Of a stretch of 64,000 nt of DNA, positions 17,576-29,716 are shown piece after piece (the stretch's first letter is position 1; every line of letters begins with the position of its first letter). Both the position numbers and the translations under genes were made by a program. The stretch is taken from NCBI GenBank assembly GCA_951394405.1, contig OX596336.1, positions 2,170,001 to 2,234,000 of the forward strand, written 5' to 3'. The stretch is from Coprinellus micaceus. Its lineage: Eukaryota; Basidiomycota; Agaricomycetes; Agaricales; Psathyrellaceae. The notes under the pieces are model-generated. The model ran no database searches, was not told the origin of the DNA, and saw nothing but the letters and a program-made list of their open reading frames with translations.

Positions 17576-17934
17576 ACTCCCCTAGGTAGGCACTCTCCAC
17601 TTGACATATATCTATAAATCTCGGTCAGTAGTGTACTATGTGATCTTGAGATACCTCAGTATGTGTGCCATTGATTCGCATGTAACTCTTGTAGTATGCC
17701 TCTGGCGAAAGTTTTCCCATAGCACTGAGTACTGAGTGCTCATCCCACCATCCGCCCCTATTCAGGTTGCTCTTCGCGCCCAGGGCTGTGCCTCACTGGA
17801 GCACATCACAAGGGAGTGATGGACGCCGAAAGCACCTTGCGCAGCGTCCGATTCGACGCTTCTTGTTTCATTTCTTGTCACTCCCCATGCTCAGCGACCT
17901 ACGCTGAGAGCAGCATCGATACCCATTCCTCCCA

Positions 17935-18959
17935 ATGGCCACATTCACCTTTCGCCGGCCGAAGTCCAATGTCGTTATAGTGCTCGGGATTCTCTTCGGC
18001 GCTTCTCTTGTCTACTTAATTACCCACAACCGGTATCAAATCCAGAATACGCTCTCCTACGCGACGAGGCCACTATGGGACAAGGATGCAGCCCCGAAGG
18101 ATTTGGTCACGCATTACTATGCGGAAGGGGTGGAGATGAACGAGCATACATGCAAACTCCATGGGTGGAAGAAGAGGGAGGATACTGTCAGGATCAAGGT
18201 GCTCGACGCAGTGCTCATGAGCAGTGAGCTCGACCTACTTGAGATCCGGATGAATGAGCTCGACTCTGCCGTCGACCACTTCTTGATTGTTGAGTCCAAT
18301 GCGACGTTTACCGGGTTGCCGAAGGAGACGTTCTTTGCCAACAATCGCGACAAGTATGCCAAGTTCGCTCACAAGATCGTCTACCACTTGTGCGTGTTAC
18401 CTCCATATTGTCTTTATTCCAGGGCTCTAATTTGGCTCCAACTTGGTAGTCTTCCCGGGTACCCACTACAATCTGGAGGGTCACCTTGGGATGTCGAGGC
18501 AAAAACCAGGAACATGATGACGAATCTCCTCAAGGAAACCATGTCCAAGTTCCCAGCCGGTACTCAGAGCCTTGTGTTCATGTCCGACCTCGATGAGATC
18601 CCAGCAGAGCACACCGTCCGGCTGCTCAAAACCTGCGACTTTGGCAAAGGCATCCACCTACAGCTACGCAACTTCATGTACAGGTACGACGTATCAAAGT
18701 TGTCATCACAGTACCCAGTCTGAGCTGTACGACTCCCCACACCCCCTGCCTCTTTTTCCTCCTCCAGCTTCGAATGGTATCTTGGCTACTCAAGCTGGCG
18801 TGCAAGCGCCCACGTCTGGAATCCCACCAGTTACTATCGGCATTCCAAGAGCACGGAACTCATCCTCTCGGACGCAGGCTGGCATTGCAGCTACTGTTTC
18901 AAGACCATTCCCGAGTACATCATCAAGATGAAGGGATTCTCCCATGCAGACCGAATTGG
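17935..18959 (+). CDS. GT17 family glycosyltransferase (beta-1,4-mannosyl-glycoprotein GlcNAc-transferase-like), truncated by the assembly gap
   Basis: A Golgi-type type II membrane protein. A short cytosolic tail is followed by one signal-anchor helix (VVIVLGILFGASLVYLI, residues ~13-30), then a lumenal catalytic domain. GT17 features are VLDAVLMSSELDLLEIRMNE, DHFLIVESNATFTG, the acidic FMSDLDEIP motif expected to bind metal/nucleotide-sugar, and FEWYLGYSSW. Introns lie at about 18390-18450 and 18686-18768. The frame is still open at KMKGFSHADRIG when the N run starts at 18960, so the C-terminus is missing; no continuation was recognised after the gap. Animal GT17 (MGAT3) adds bisecting GlcNAc to complex N-glycans. 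Fungi lack such glycans, so the acceptor here is unknown. Confidence 0.85.
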
Positions 18960-19159
18960 NNNNNNNNNNNNNNNNNNNNNNNNNNNNNNNNNNNNNNNNN
19001 NNNNNNNNNNNNNNNNNNNNNNNNNNNNNNNNNNNNNNNNNNNNNNNNNNNNNNNNNNNNNNNNNNNNNNNNNNNNNNNNNNNNNNNNNNNNNNNNNNNN
19101 NNNNNNNNNNNNNNNNNNNNNNNNNNNNNNNNNNNNNNNNNNNNNNNNNNNNNNNNNNN
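18960..19159. other. Assembly gap (200 N)
   Basis: Exactly 200 undetermined bases, a common placeholder length, so the real gap size is uncertain. It removes the 3' part of the GT17 gene. The 248 bases from 19160 to the end of the BRCT gene hold no recognised gene. Confidence 0.99.
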
Positions 19160-19407
19160 AACCTCTCCCCCTCCGCTCAGCGCTCAGATCTCAGACACCA
19201 GGCAAGCCAAAGCCCCAAAAGTTGAATTAAATCGGCGTAATCTACCGGTTAGAAACTATTCCAAACAATGAGAGGTATGTGTAAGTCGTGGTCATAATGT
19301 TATAAATACTAGACGGGAATGGGCCGTAAGCTTTAAGGCCTAAGGTGGTACAATTGGGTCGTCGTTGGTGCCGTATTATGGATCTATCGCATGGCTGTCA
19401 TCCCGAG

Positions 19408-22400
19408 TTAATTGGAGATCAGCATGCTCTTCCGCCGTCGGGCTCGTTCCAGTGGTGTGAGGTCGTCGAGACCGACAGCTGCGAGGCATCTTGTCAACAA
19501 TGTTCCCATAAATGAGAGCAAGAGATGTACTCACAAGACACAGACTCCATTGACACATCGCCATCGCCCGACTCATCCCTCGAACCAGACTCTGCAAACA
19601 TCGGAACATCGGCAGAAAACTGTCGCGAGACGGGTTTGGGTAGCAAGGAGCGCCGTCGCTGGGTGGCACGCATGTCAGAGACGAAGTACAGAGAGACGGA
19701 AGAGAACCAATCGAACCTTGTGAGGGTTAGTTAAGAGGCTAACCTCATCTAAATCAATGAGGTATTCCGCCTCCTCAACCTTCTTACGCTGCTCGACGCA
19801 GTCAACTACCCATGCAATACCAACAACCAAGGGTTTCGGGTCGCGAAGCAGGCTGTACTTGTTGACTGTGCTCTGCAGACCGTTCTTGTACACGATGTGC
19901 GTACAGCTTTGGCCCACCTGCTTCAGTATCTGATCCAAAGTGTAAACGGATGGAGCTTGAGACTTGAGCAGGAACACTTACCCTGGCGCCAACACCCTCC
20001 AACATCTCCACAAACAACGATCCTGCTTCCTCACTGTCCTCCGTCTTCACATCGACATAGATGACGCAGTCTCTCATGAACTTGAGAGCTTCGTTCACAG
20101 GTGACTTGGGTACTTCTGGTGCCTTCTTGGTAAAGAGCGCGTGGTTGGCCGCAACGGCCGCGACCGCTGCAGTCCTGGTGCTCCTCCTGCCAGGAGGCGT
20201 CGACGACGTTTCCCCAGCGCCTCCAGGCGACCCACTGCTCCCCGTACTCCTTGCAGACAACTTCTCGGGGAGGGGCGGTGGACCCATACTCCCCTTCTCC
20301 CTCCCCTTCCCTTTTGCGTTCTCGTCCCGGAACGCAATGATAGATTCAGAAAGAGAAGCAGAGATCGCAGACGCCCGACGTGTCGAGAAGTCGTCCTTCT
20401 CCCTCTGCTTACCCCTCGCCTTATCAGACGGTTCGACGGAAACGATGGTATCCAAGAACGGTGACACTTCGACCCCGTTGACTGAGGACCCGCTGGGAAC
20501 AGGTTCCATGTCCTCCTCCTCTGTTGTCTCTTGCATAGCTACACTCTGGCCGCCCCCTTTGACTGGGCTCCCTATGACGGTTGCCAACCCTGGGTTTCGA
20601 CTCGCCTTGGGTAGCCTCCCAAACCCGACGCCCATCAGAGGCTTGCTCCGTCCAGCTCCTGCCTGAAACACCAAAGTAGACTGCTTCATAGGCTTCGACC
20701 CAGAGGCAACAGGGAAAGTAAATTTTCCCTTATTCAGATGCTGAGGACCAAAGCTGTTCGTCTTGCCTAAGGGTGCCGCAGCCTTGCCTTTCAGCGCTGC
20801 ACTTGGTTTCTTGCCTATGCCACTGTCGTCTTGGGTGGACGGCCCTGCAATGTCTTCTTCAGAACGATCCGGGTTGAATCCCAGGCTGGTGTTGGGCCTC
20901 GATGGGCCTGGTTTTCGTAATTTGTCGAGAGCGCTGGATAGTGAAGATAAAGCAGAACTATCGTCCCTGAGACGACTTTCTTGTCCTGGAGGCAAGGTCA
21001 GCGGCATTGGCGTCATAAATGTACCGGGGTACGTACGAGGTGGTCGTGAAAAGAGGGAAGCGGACCGGACGAGCTTGGCCGGTGACGGTGAGTGAGGCCG
21101 TTTCACGGGAATTCTCGATTTGCTGGGGGTTCCGAGAGGCGTCTTGGCCTTCAGGGAAGGAGATGAGATAGCCGTCCTAAGTCTGGGAGATTGGCGGACA
21201 GGAGACGCAACCCTCATCGGAGAGCCACTGGATAGCGCTCTTGGTCTCTCTTCGGTAGGTATATCTGTGTCCATCCGATTCTGAGCAACTTCAGACTCCT
21301 GGGGGAAGTCGAAGGCGCCATCCGGGGCCGTTTCCCCACTCCCAGATGCGCCCACTTCTTCAGGTTGGCCCTCCGAACCCTTCGGCGCCACAGATCTAGC
21401 CCTTGAGGGAGCCCTCGAACGGCTGGCCGCCCGACTCGTAGGTTTGCTTGCTGTTCCCCTTCTTTTCAACGGTTCTGAAATGATATCGTCAGTTTCTATA
21501 CATCCTCACTGAGTAGAGAGACAACGGACCGGGGGCCTTCGCGGCCTTCTCGACCTGCTTCAGCGAGCTGCTCCGAGTCGTCCTCGTCAGCCTGCTGCCG
21601 GCAGCCGCAGTGGATGGTTGCCGCGGTACAGGCAGCTTGGTCTGTCTTCCAAGGCGGCGCGTCTCTTGCGCCGGGACTTCGCTCGGTTGTTCTGACAGGT
21701 CTGGTGGCTTTTCTTCTGCACCAGGTTCTGCCATTTCGACGTCCGCGGGAAGTTGGATGTCGGCCGTTGGAGGTTCAGGTTGGGAAGGCGCTGAGATCTG
21801 TTCAGGTTCAACGGGAGTTACGGGTTCTTCGGTTGGTTGTACCTCAGGAGTAGGCTGGTCGGGAACGGGTTGCGGTTCCTGGGGGACAATAGAGTCTTCC
21901 ACCAGTGGCACGTCAGGTTCGGGAGCGGGAAGCTGGTCCAAAGCTTGTTGGGGTGTCTGAGGGACAATATGTCCTTCCATTTCTCCCACTGGGTGTGATT
22001 CGGCGACGGCGACAGTCGACTCTTCCCGGACCTCAGGCTCAACCGTGACTTCAAAGGAAGCGGGAGATTCATCCTTGTCAACGGGGACGGGAGTGGGTGG
22101 CCTAGTGGGTTCTTTTCGCTGATCCTCTGCGGCAGGCACCTTCGAAGTCTCTTCAGCCTCTGGTGCTTGGGCCATATCATCCTCAGGTTCGTCGGGAAGA
22201 GGTAGCAATGGAGGAGGGACAGTGGACATCCTAGACTCCTTGCGTTGCTTCGGTTTCATTCCCATTTTGATGCGTCCTGGAGGCCCTTTCGAACTTTCCT
22301 TGACGGACGCGGCGGGGGGTTTGGAGGCGGTTGAGGACGTACTTGGTTTCGACTCCCTCTTCATCAAGCGGTCGAATGCGTTCACTTTGACCATCTCCTT

Positions 22401-23662
22401 CAAGCCAGGGGTAGCCGCTTTGCTTGCAGATGGTTTTCTCATTCCATTGGGTATGGCTGATTTGGGTTGAGGCTTCGTGGTAGCATTGCCGTTGGGAGGT
22501 GGCGAAGGGAGTGCTGTGGGAGCTTTCTTTGGCATAGGCTGTACAGCGAGTTTTGGAATCGGGTTCTGAGAGCAAGCGTCAGGGAAGTTTGAGAAGAGGA
22601 CAGTAGGCGGCAGGTCAGCATACTACACACCTGCTTCGAGGCCTGTTCGGCAGCAACTGCCTTCAAGCGCTCCTGAGTGGCTTGAAATGGGGTCTCTGGG
22701 TATGGCGTAAGGGGAGACATCTCCGCAAGCCCCAGGGAAGGATTATGGGTTGCGACAGGTGTCTCCAGCTGTTTTATTTTCACGTCCTCGGAGAACTTGA
22801 CTTTGGGTGAAGCAGGTTCCACCAACGGTTGTTCGAGCGCTTGATCTGTAGGACGCGCCGCTTCCTCCAATGCAACAGTATCTTGCTGAGGATCGAGAGG
22901 ACGTTCCGTTGTTGGTTGGTCGTTAGGTGGGTCCACGTTCATTTTTTCTGATTCGTCTGGGATAGATTCAAGGGACGGTGCCATCTTGGGAAGTGGCTGC
23001 ATGCGAAGCTTGGGAGTCGACTCCTTGGACGGTGAACGAGATCTTGCTCTAGACGGGGACGGTGGAGGATGGCGAAGGTCGATCTGGGGTAGCGTATATT
23101 CCGAAGGGAATAGAGGAACTGAGCTTGCTCTACCAACTGGCGGAGACGGGGGAGGGGGCGTTGGCTTGTATCCTGTAGAATGAGGTTTATGAGAAGCAAC
23201 AGACTTCACACCTGGAGGCCCGAGACGATTTGAAGAGGTGATATCAGAGTCGGACAGATTTCGTATGTGGGAGAGCAACCCACGGGCCAGAAAACGCGAT
23301 TCCTTGTGCGGCTTCACTGTATCCAACTCGTCTAGACTCAAATCCGTCTTCAGACGCTTCAGCTGCCTGCCTTCTTCCCCTGTAGCCGACTGCCCATAGT
23401 CATCGTGCGGTGGTGGCGATGCAGAACGCTTCCCATTCTTCCCGTCCGTTGAACTCTCTTCGTCCTTACGTGGAGAAAGCTCGTCGCCATCGTCCTCCTG
23501 GCCATTGATTGTCGTCTGCGACGGGTCTGTCGATGAAGTCGTGCTCCCAGTGTTCGTCCTGCCCCTCCTTTGCGAACGAGCCTTCTTGAGAGGCGAAGCC
23601 TGGCCAACTTGCAGGATGTCGTCAGGCAGAGTTACCCGAGATCGCGTGGACCGCCCTTCCAT
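19408..23662 (-). CDS. Large BRCT-domain protein with a microcephalin-like C-terminus
   Basis: Six exons (22631-23662, 21530-22565, 19982-21474, 19744-19929, 19535-19658, 19408-19478) join in phase to 1,313 residues. About 1,150 residues are disordered and rich in Ser, Pro, Lys and acidic residues, with many SP/TP sites and basic, nuclear-localisation-like stretches (PLKKARSQRRGR). Near residues 1150-1250 is one BRCT domain: FMRDCVIYVDVKTED starts the first strand, HIVYKNGLQSTVNKY follows, and GIAWVVDCVEQRKKV carries the conserved Trp. BRCT domains bind phosphopeptides in DNA-damage and chromosome-condensation complexes. The THIVYKNG and WV..C pattern recalls the N-terminal BRCT of microcephalin. 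Exons 5-6 add RRRSLLPKP and a basic end. Its start lies 259 bases from the divergent NAD(H) kinase. The exact orthologue is uncertain. Confidence 0.82.
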
Positions 23663-23921
23663 AGCTTGTCGAATTGCACCACCAGGCTCGTACGATCTTA
23701 CGAACCTATCAAGGCGCCTATATTGATCAGGGAAGAGTGGCATGGGCATGTAAGACTGAATCCGCACCTTCTGCTGCAGAACGCAGGATACACAAGGTAT
23801 GAGAGAAGAATAGACCAGCGACGCGCTTCGGAATCACTTGAGTGTGACTTCAACAACTGTGATCGGGTCTTCACGTGCGCGACATATCCCTTTCGGGCGA
23901 AGGCCGCCTCGACGCCAAGCA

Positions 23922-25485
23922 ATGGCTTCTTCTCTCCTCCCTCTGCTCAGAGCGCCGTCGCTGCGCCACGCCAGCGCAATTCGACACACCCAGTGCGCCA
24001 GAAGGAGCTTAGCTTGGCGCAGTTTCTACTACTCGGCCACGAGCAAGCGTTCAAAGCTACCACATCCTGCGCAAGGCCATTCAATTGCGTCAGTCATCCC
24101 CAACTATGTCCTGCTCTAACGTTGACGTTCGCGGAAGAGCAGAAACACAGAAATCAATATCGAGAAACCTCCAAAGTCGATTCTCATTGTCAACAAACTT
24201 CGTACACCGCCAGTTATTCAAGCCATCGATGCTTTGCTGGAGTCAGTCTCGTAAAGACCCCGACACACGAAACATGGCTAACCAGAGACCGGACTCTCAT
24301 ACAGATACGTGCACGAGAGGTACCCTGACGTTCGTGTGTTCCATGAAGACCGCAAAGACATACCCCACGGAGCAGAAGTATGGAAGCCTGGTGAGTGACC
24401 ACGCACAGTTTACAGTATAAGCTAACCTCTTGGTTAGGTTCGGACGCAAAACCCATTGACCTTGTCGTTACACTAGGTGGAGACGGAACAATCCTCCACG
24501 CATCCTCACTCTTCAGTGCCGGGGAAGTTCCTCCAGTTCTTAGTTTCTCTCTGGGAACACTGGGTTTCTTACTTCCTTTCCGTCGGTACGGTTCCGCTAC
24601 GGTGTTACTGTCATCACTAACACGGGTCACAGACATTGACGACTATGCCAAAGCCTTGGAAAGTGTCTTCAACGGGAAGGCTACCATTTTGAATAGGATG
24701 CGCCTTGCCTGCACATTTTATGATTCGGACCTGGAGAAGAAGGGGGAGGGGGCAAACGACGGTGAGTAACACGCTTGCACTTTCAGAATCTCTCTCGCTC
24801 AAGTTTATTTGGTTGCAGACTGGCAAGTCATGAATGAGATTGCTCTCCATCGAGGAGCAAGTCCGCATCTCAATACCATTGATATTTTTGTGGACGGTCA
24901 ACATCTGACCGAGGCAGTGGTATGTTCCACTCTCGGCTCCCGGCAGCTTCGGACTAACACGCTCTTTCCCCTAGTCCGACGGCCTCATCGTCTCAACACC
25001 CACCGGTTCCACTGCATATTCACTATCAGCCGGTGGCCCCATCGTCCACCCATCTCTCAGCGCACTTGTCCTAACCCCGATTTGCCCCCGAAGTCTCTCC
25101 TTCCGGCCCCTCGTATTCCCTTCAACTTCCATCATCACACTTCGAGTCGGTCCAGCTCCAGTCCTACTTGACTCTGGCACTGATCATTTTCTGTCTACCT
25201 TAGATTGGGGATAGGAGCCGCGCTCCAGCAGGTGTTTCTATGGATGGCCGAACGTCCCAGACCCTGAATCCGGGGGAGCTGGTAACAGTTCAAGCGTCGC
25301 CCTTCCCCGTTCCATGCATCAATCGCTCCTCCATCATTGACTCTGCGACGGCGGCGGAGATGCAACACCGCGAAGGGGCAGGACCTGGCAAGGAGGACGA
25401 CTGGGTCCGCGATATTAATAATCTCCTCCAGTATAACGCGACCTTCAGGAGTAAAGCCTTACTGCGACATAGCCGGACGTCATGA
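23922..25485 (+). CDS. POS5: Mitochondrial NAD(H) kinase (Pos5-like)
   Basis: Phosphorylates NADH/NAD+ to make NADP(H) in mitochondria, supplying reductant for antioxidant defence and Fe-S and arginine synthesis. The N-terminus [19 protein letters not shown] is rich in Arg/Leu/Ser without acidic residues, as expected of a mitochondrial presequence. At least eight exons join in phase. Visible family blocks are [28 protein letters not shown] (the GGDGT active-site motif), the NEIALHRG block and [14 protein letters not shown] (the second conserved motif). One intron at about 24082-24131 ends at the first of two candidate AGs, chosen because only that keeps the phase into the kinase domain. The start, at 23922, is one of two in-frame ATGs; the earlier one at 23838 would put a basic non-mitochondrial extension in front. 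Confidence 0.92.
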
Positions 25486-25794
25486 ATTCACGAGGAATGT
25501 ATTCATTTCCGTGGTATGGATACAAGTCAGGAGGGGGCCCTGCCCCTCGGGTACATATGGGTATTGTATGCGAGCTGTACAGTAGAATGGGCAAGCTAAA
25601 AGTACACAGATATTAATGGGCCCGCTGCCCTTGTATGAAAGTTCTTCAGGCTGCAGGAGGCTCCCAATGTCCGATGGAGATATGCAAAGAAGAAGGGACG
25701 GGCCAGCGCGGTTTCCTTGCGGCAAGAAAGCATAGTGCAAGTCTTGGAGCTCTTCGAACTGTCTATCAAAAGACAAAGGTTGTGGATTTCTCAG
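25486..25794. other. Short convergent intergenic region
   Basis: 309 bases between the 3' ends of the NAD(H) kinase and a small minus-strand gene. Presumably both 3' UTRs; no other feature was seen. Confidence 0.5.
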
Positions 25795-26339
25795 TCAACG
25801 TGTGATGCTTCCAAACCACGACCGTCTGTTTTCCAGGTTGGGAGAATTCCCTCTTGATGATGGGTTTGACCTGCTGCCAACAGTTTTCCTCGAGGTCGGC
25901 TTGGAAGGTTCCGGGTAAGGCGCTTTAGGGACCTCAAGGTATTGAGGGGGAGGTAGCTCCATCTCTGACTTGGGCGGAGTTGATGACTCTGATCGCATGT
26001 ACACATCTATGATCTCTCCGCGCAAGAGGCGGGATACTGCACTGGGCCAAGCCGATTCTGAGATGCGGATTGGACATCTCTCGCCCTTCCCAAACGTGGA
26101 CATGACGGAGAAGCTAATGCGGTCCCTGTCTTGGTAGGAGAGCTCCTCAAATTCCTTCTGTGCGATGTCAAGGGCAACCTGTGGGTATCATGGGGTCCAC
26201 TTGTCAATGAGTGGGTCTGCCAGATGTGAACGTCATGCTTCACCTCGTACGAATCTGCTGGTTTAACATAGACAAGCTTTTCCTTGTGTCTGTACGTGAT
26301 AATGTCCACTGGTTGCGGTGGTGCTGATTTGTAGGACAT
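25795..26339 (-). CDS. Small conserved fungal protein of unknown function
   Basis: Two exons give about 159 residues. Exon 1 starts MSYKSAPPQPVDIITYRH and ends at PADSYE; after an intron of about 70 bases exon 2 begins VALDIAQKEFEEL. The N-terminal ~90 residues (VDIITYRHKEKLVYVKP, RDRISFSV, IRISESAWPS) look like a small folded domain of alternating strands and helices. The C-terminus is Ser/Pro-rich and ends RRSWFGSITR. No catalytic motif or membrane helix is visible, and I do not recognise the family. The single, well-placed intron and sharp change from folded to disordered composition argue for a real gene. It lies convergent with the NAD(H) kinase gene. Confidence 0.65.
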
Positions 26340-27004
26340 TGTGCCTTCTGTTTGACCTGGTGGACCTTGGCGTGTTGTGAGAGAAGAGGTGGGGGAGCAG
26401 CTTAAAGTGGCAGACGATATGCGGTATGCATAAATACTACAAGCCGCATTGCCTTGGGAAGCTGTATCCGCTGTCTCATAAAGGCGCAACAGCATGCAAC
26501 AGATTTACGCAAAACACATGTACACCTCGGGAACTCCTGTTTGCTTCCTAGGCGCTTGTTACACAGTTTACAGCTTGCCGTCAAATGACGGGCTGTGCTG
26601 TTGTATAGCAAGGCTCTTCACCTTCCTTTGTAATCGGTCGTTCTTTTAGCACTGTTTATCTCGATAGAGGCCAATGGTATGAGATCTCCGTTCATGTCCC
26701 CAAGCGGTGTCGTTCCAGGCTGTGCCTCCCCACTGCCTCGTGTCATGAGAGTCAAATAGGCGCACACTAGCTCTGAACCAACTCTGAGCTCATGTTAATT
26801 CCCCCTTCATTTACTTCCCACACCACAGCGACCATTAATTATAACTTCATAGCTACTGTACGGAACAGAGCTTTCCTTGTCCTCACAAGCGACGCGGCTA
26901 GGCAATACAAAGGGTATTGCATCGGTGGCTCTCCAAGGAGAACGTGCAGAGGAGGGAGTATGCGAACAAAAATGCAGGTACAATGTGGGGGTCTGGTCTA
27001 GGAG
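26340..27004. other. Intergenic region without a recognised gene
   Basis: 665 bases holding the upstream region of the small gene at 25795-26339 and the 3' flank of the Asteroid-like gene. It is relatively AT-rich around 26800-26900. No gene, repeat or RNA was recognised. Confidence 0.5.
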
Positions 27005-29571
27005 TTAGGACATATCCGACGGTAGCAGAGCGTAGAACCCCTGGCCAGAACGACTCTTCCCGATTTTTGGTGGTGGGCTCACCACCTTGGCCGTTTTGGC
27101 CGTTTTGGTCCTCTTCGGTGCCTCCTCCCTGAATGGCGCTGAAAGCTGGATCGTGACAGCATTCCACTGAAGGCTGTTGGTACCACTGGTATGAGTATAT
27201 CTAGAGTCATTGAGGAGAGCGTGGAACAGCTTCCCAGAGAAGAGGTGCCCAACAGAGGGTACCTTTTCACCGAGTAACAGCGTCTGGGCCAGCTGGTCAA
27301 CTGCTTCGAGAGCTGCGAGCGCCTGCGCTGTGAGCTGAACATGCCTATCAGCGATATCCGGAAGAGTACTGCTATCCTCCTGTGCCTCCTCGCTCGTGGA
27401 TGGGGCAGTAGGTGACTCGGAGAATGCAGTCACCAGGCACCTGGCCTCCCTTTCAGACCACACCTCCTTCTCCCTCTCCTTGCTCCAGTTCTCCTGCAAC
27501 CTAGCGTTGAGGACTTGAATGAGCCAGCGGGTGACGAGGACGGGTATGAGTTTGGTCGGCGGTAGCGCTCGAATATCTTGGGTGTCGGATTTCAAGAGTT
27601 GAAGTAGGACGCCGAGCCGATCGCCTTCCGACCGCGCGAGGAGAAGAGGGGCGCCTTCGTCGGTGTAGTCTGAGAGGCCGATGGACTCGAGCAGCTCGCT
27701 TAGGGGGGTGACTTCGATGGTGTCTTCTCCGACCCTGATCCCCCGGCGAAGGTATTCAGTGACAGCCGTAGGCGAGGTTCGCTGCGTTCGTTGGGACGAG
27801 ACGGAGGCAGGGGCCTCGATGAAGACCCCCCCTGAGCCCCGGTGCAAGCGATTGAGCTCCCCCTTCAAGGGTGCGAGTAAGTCAACCTTTGACTCATCCT
27901 CCGAGTCATCTTCCGCAACGTCAATGACTTCGTCATCGTCTGATTCCCCTTGCAGTATCTCTTGCATTTCTTCATCCTCGGAAGCGGGTGGCCCGGGAGG
28001 GTCCGGTAGCCCAACAGCGTCGTCGAGTATGGAGTAGACCCAACGGCGTATCGGCTGCCCGATGCTCCGGCTCACCGTCTCCGCGTCAGGGTTCTCCAAG
28101 AAGACCTTCGGCCAGCACGTAGCGGTGCTCAGAATGTCCATATTCTTCGGGGAGAACAGCCCGTTGCGGTACGCATTCATAACGTTCTCACGGGTGTGCA
28201 GAAGCTCCTCGTCCTCAACACCACGCTCTTGAAGTTCGTGGAATAGCCTGCGCGACACCATAGGGAGGAACGAGCATGCTTCAGGCGGGTGAAGCGCACA
28301 TACCGGGCTTGGCCACAATGACGAACTGGCGGCGGTCGATTTCGGGATGCCATACTGGAGCGTTGCTTCGATGATATTATCGACGATCTGGCCGACTTCC
28401 CCTGGCCCCAACGTCGAGGAGTCGAATCGATTGAGAAGGGTGTTGACAGTTCGTTCGATGAGATCCAGCACACTGCCTAATTCATACCTGCCTTTCCTGT
28501 GGGCGGGGTTGGGGTTGAGGACGTTCCGTATTACGCCCGCCGCATGCTCTAGACGTTGGGTCACGGAGAGATGCCGCTCGAAGAGGAGAGACTGGAACCT
28601 CCGCTTGTTCGATTCCATCTGGGAGGTAAAGTCGTTCCCCGCGATGGCGCCTAGCAGTGGAAGGAGCGTCACAGGAAGCTTAAAATGTTGCGCAAGGGAC
28701 ACAGGGCTGTACACTGTGACCGACAATTTCAGGTCCTCCCTGTTCGTTGGCGGGATAAGGCCGTTTCCAATGGTTAGGTCCACTTTGTTTTTGCGTTGGC
28801 CTTTTGGTCGGACGACAACCTGAAAATCGTCGCTTTTATCCTCCGGCTCGTCAACGGCAACAGATGTAGCGTGCCACACCATGTCGTAGATCGGTATGTA
28901 CCCTCTGTACCCCTCAGTGTTGAGGACGACAAAATCGGAATCGTTGCCCACGACGTAGCCGTTGAGGCGCCCCGCCAGTTCAACAGCATATGGGTCTCCC
29001 TCTTCGTCGGCAAAGTGGATGTGAAGCGAATCATTGTCGCCTCGCACCTCCCTGAGAGCCTGGACACAGGTCCCATATGCCAGTGGGGGCAGGATCCGCG
29101 TCTCATTCAGGGATCGGGGGGTTGAGCGAGACGCGGGGGAGGTCCGGAAGAAGAGGAGTCCCGGCTGGATGTGTGACTGGGCAAGTCGGGTGACACAGGT
29201 GGCGAATTTGAGATCGGGGTAGGCTCCTGGTTCTTTGTGAACAAGGGCCGAGAAGAATAAGCTGTTTGCGCACCATCGAAGACGAAGTGGACTTGCAGCC
29301 CAACCTGGAGCCAGGCATGCACGACAGATTTTACCAACTGGTAAAACTCCCTGTATTCCCCTCCGTACACCCACGGAAGAGCTGACTGATGGTAAAGGGT
29401 ATAGATGAATCTGGAGGTCGTCATGAATGCTGTGAAGCCAGAGGCCGAGGAGACTCACGACCATCCATCGACCACGACTGGAAGGTCCCCATCGGGACCC
29501 GGCAACTCCATTGTCTTTGACAAAGCACGACGATTGTCGCGCAGATACGTCGTAAGGCCATGCACCCCCAT
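27005..29571 (-). CDS. Asteroid-like protein with XPG/FEN1-type nuclease fold
   Basis: The start MGVHGLTTYLR at 29571 is the hallmark N-terminus of the XPG/FEN1/Asteroid superfamily, followed by the LPVVVDGWSFIYTLY block with its acidic residue. Exon 1 ends at the W of DGW (intron about 29409-29457). A second short intron of 47 bases joins HFVFDGA to YPDLKFATCVTRL; without it the frame ends early. The rest is one exon. DEEGDPYAVELA and GNDSDFVVLNTEGYRGY form the internal XPG-like active-site region, in which several acidic residues are kept. A long acidic, Ser-rich insert (DDDEVIDVAEDDSEDESK) lies at mid-length, and the C-terminus is basic (PKRTKTAKTAK). Whether this protein is an active nuclease is unknown; Asteroid proteins are poorly characterised. 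It is divergent from F-box gene A, 145 bases away. Confidence 0.85.
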
Positions 29572-29716
29572 GGCACGATAATAGTAGAGAGCAAGAGTAA
29601 TAACAATCAGTGTTTACTAAATCCGAGTCGATTGTCGGAATTGATGGCCGCACGTTTTCACTCTGCGACCACGACCTTAACGCCAATGCTCGGTCTTTGA
29701 ACCACCTAATCTTGAT

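Noticed and set aside
18774..19271. ORFs crossing the N gap
   Set aside because: They are open only because the gap has no stops.
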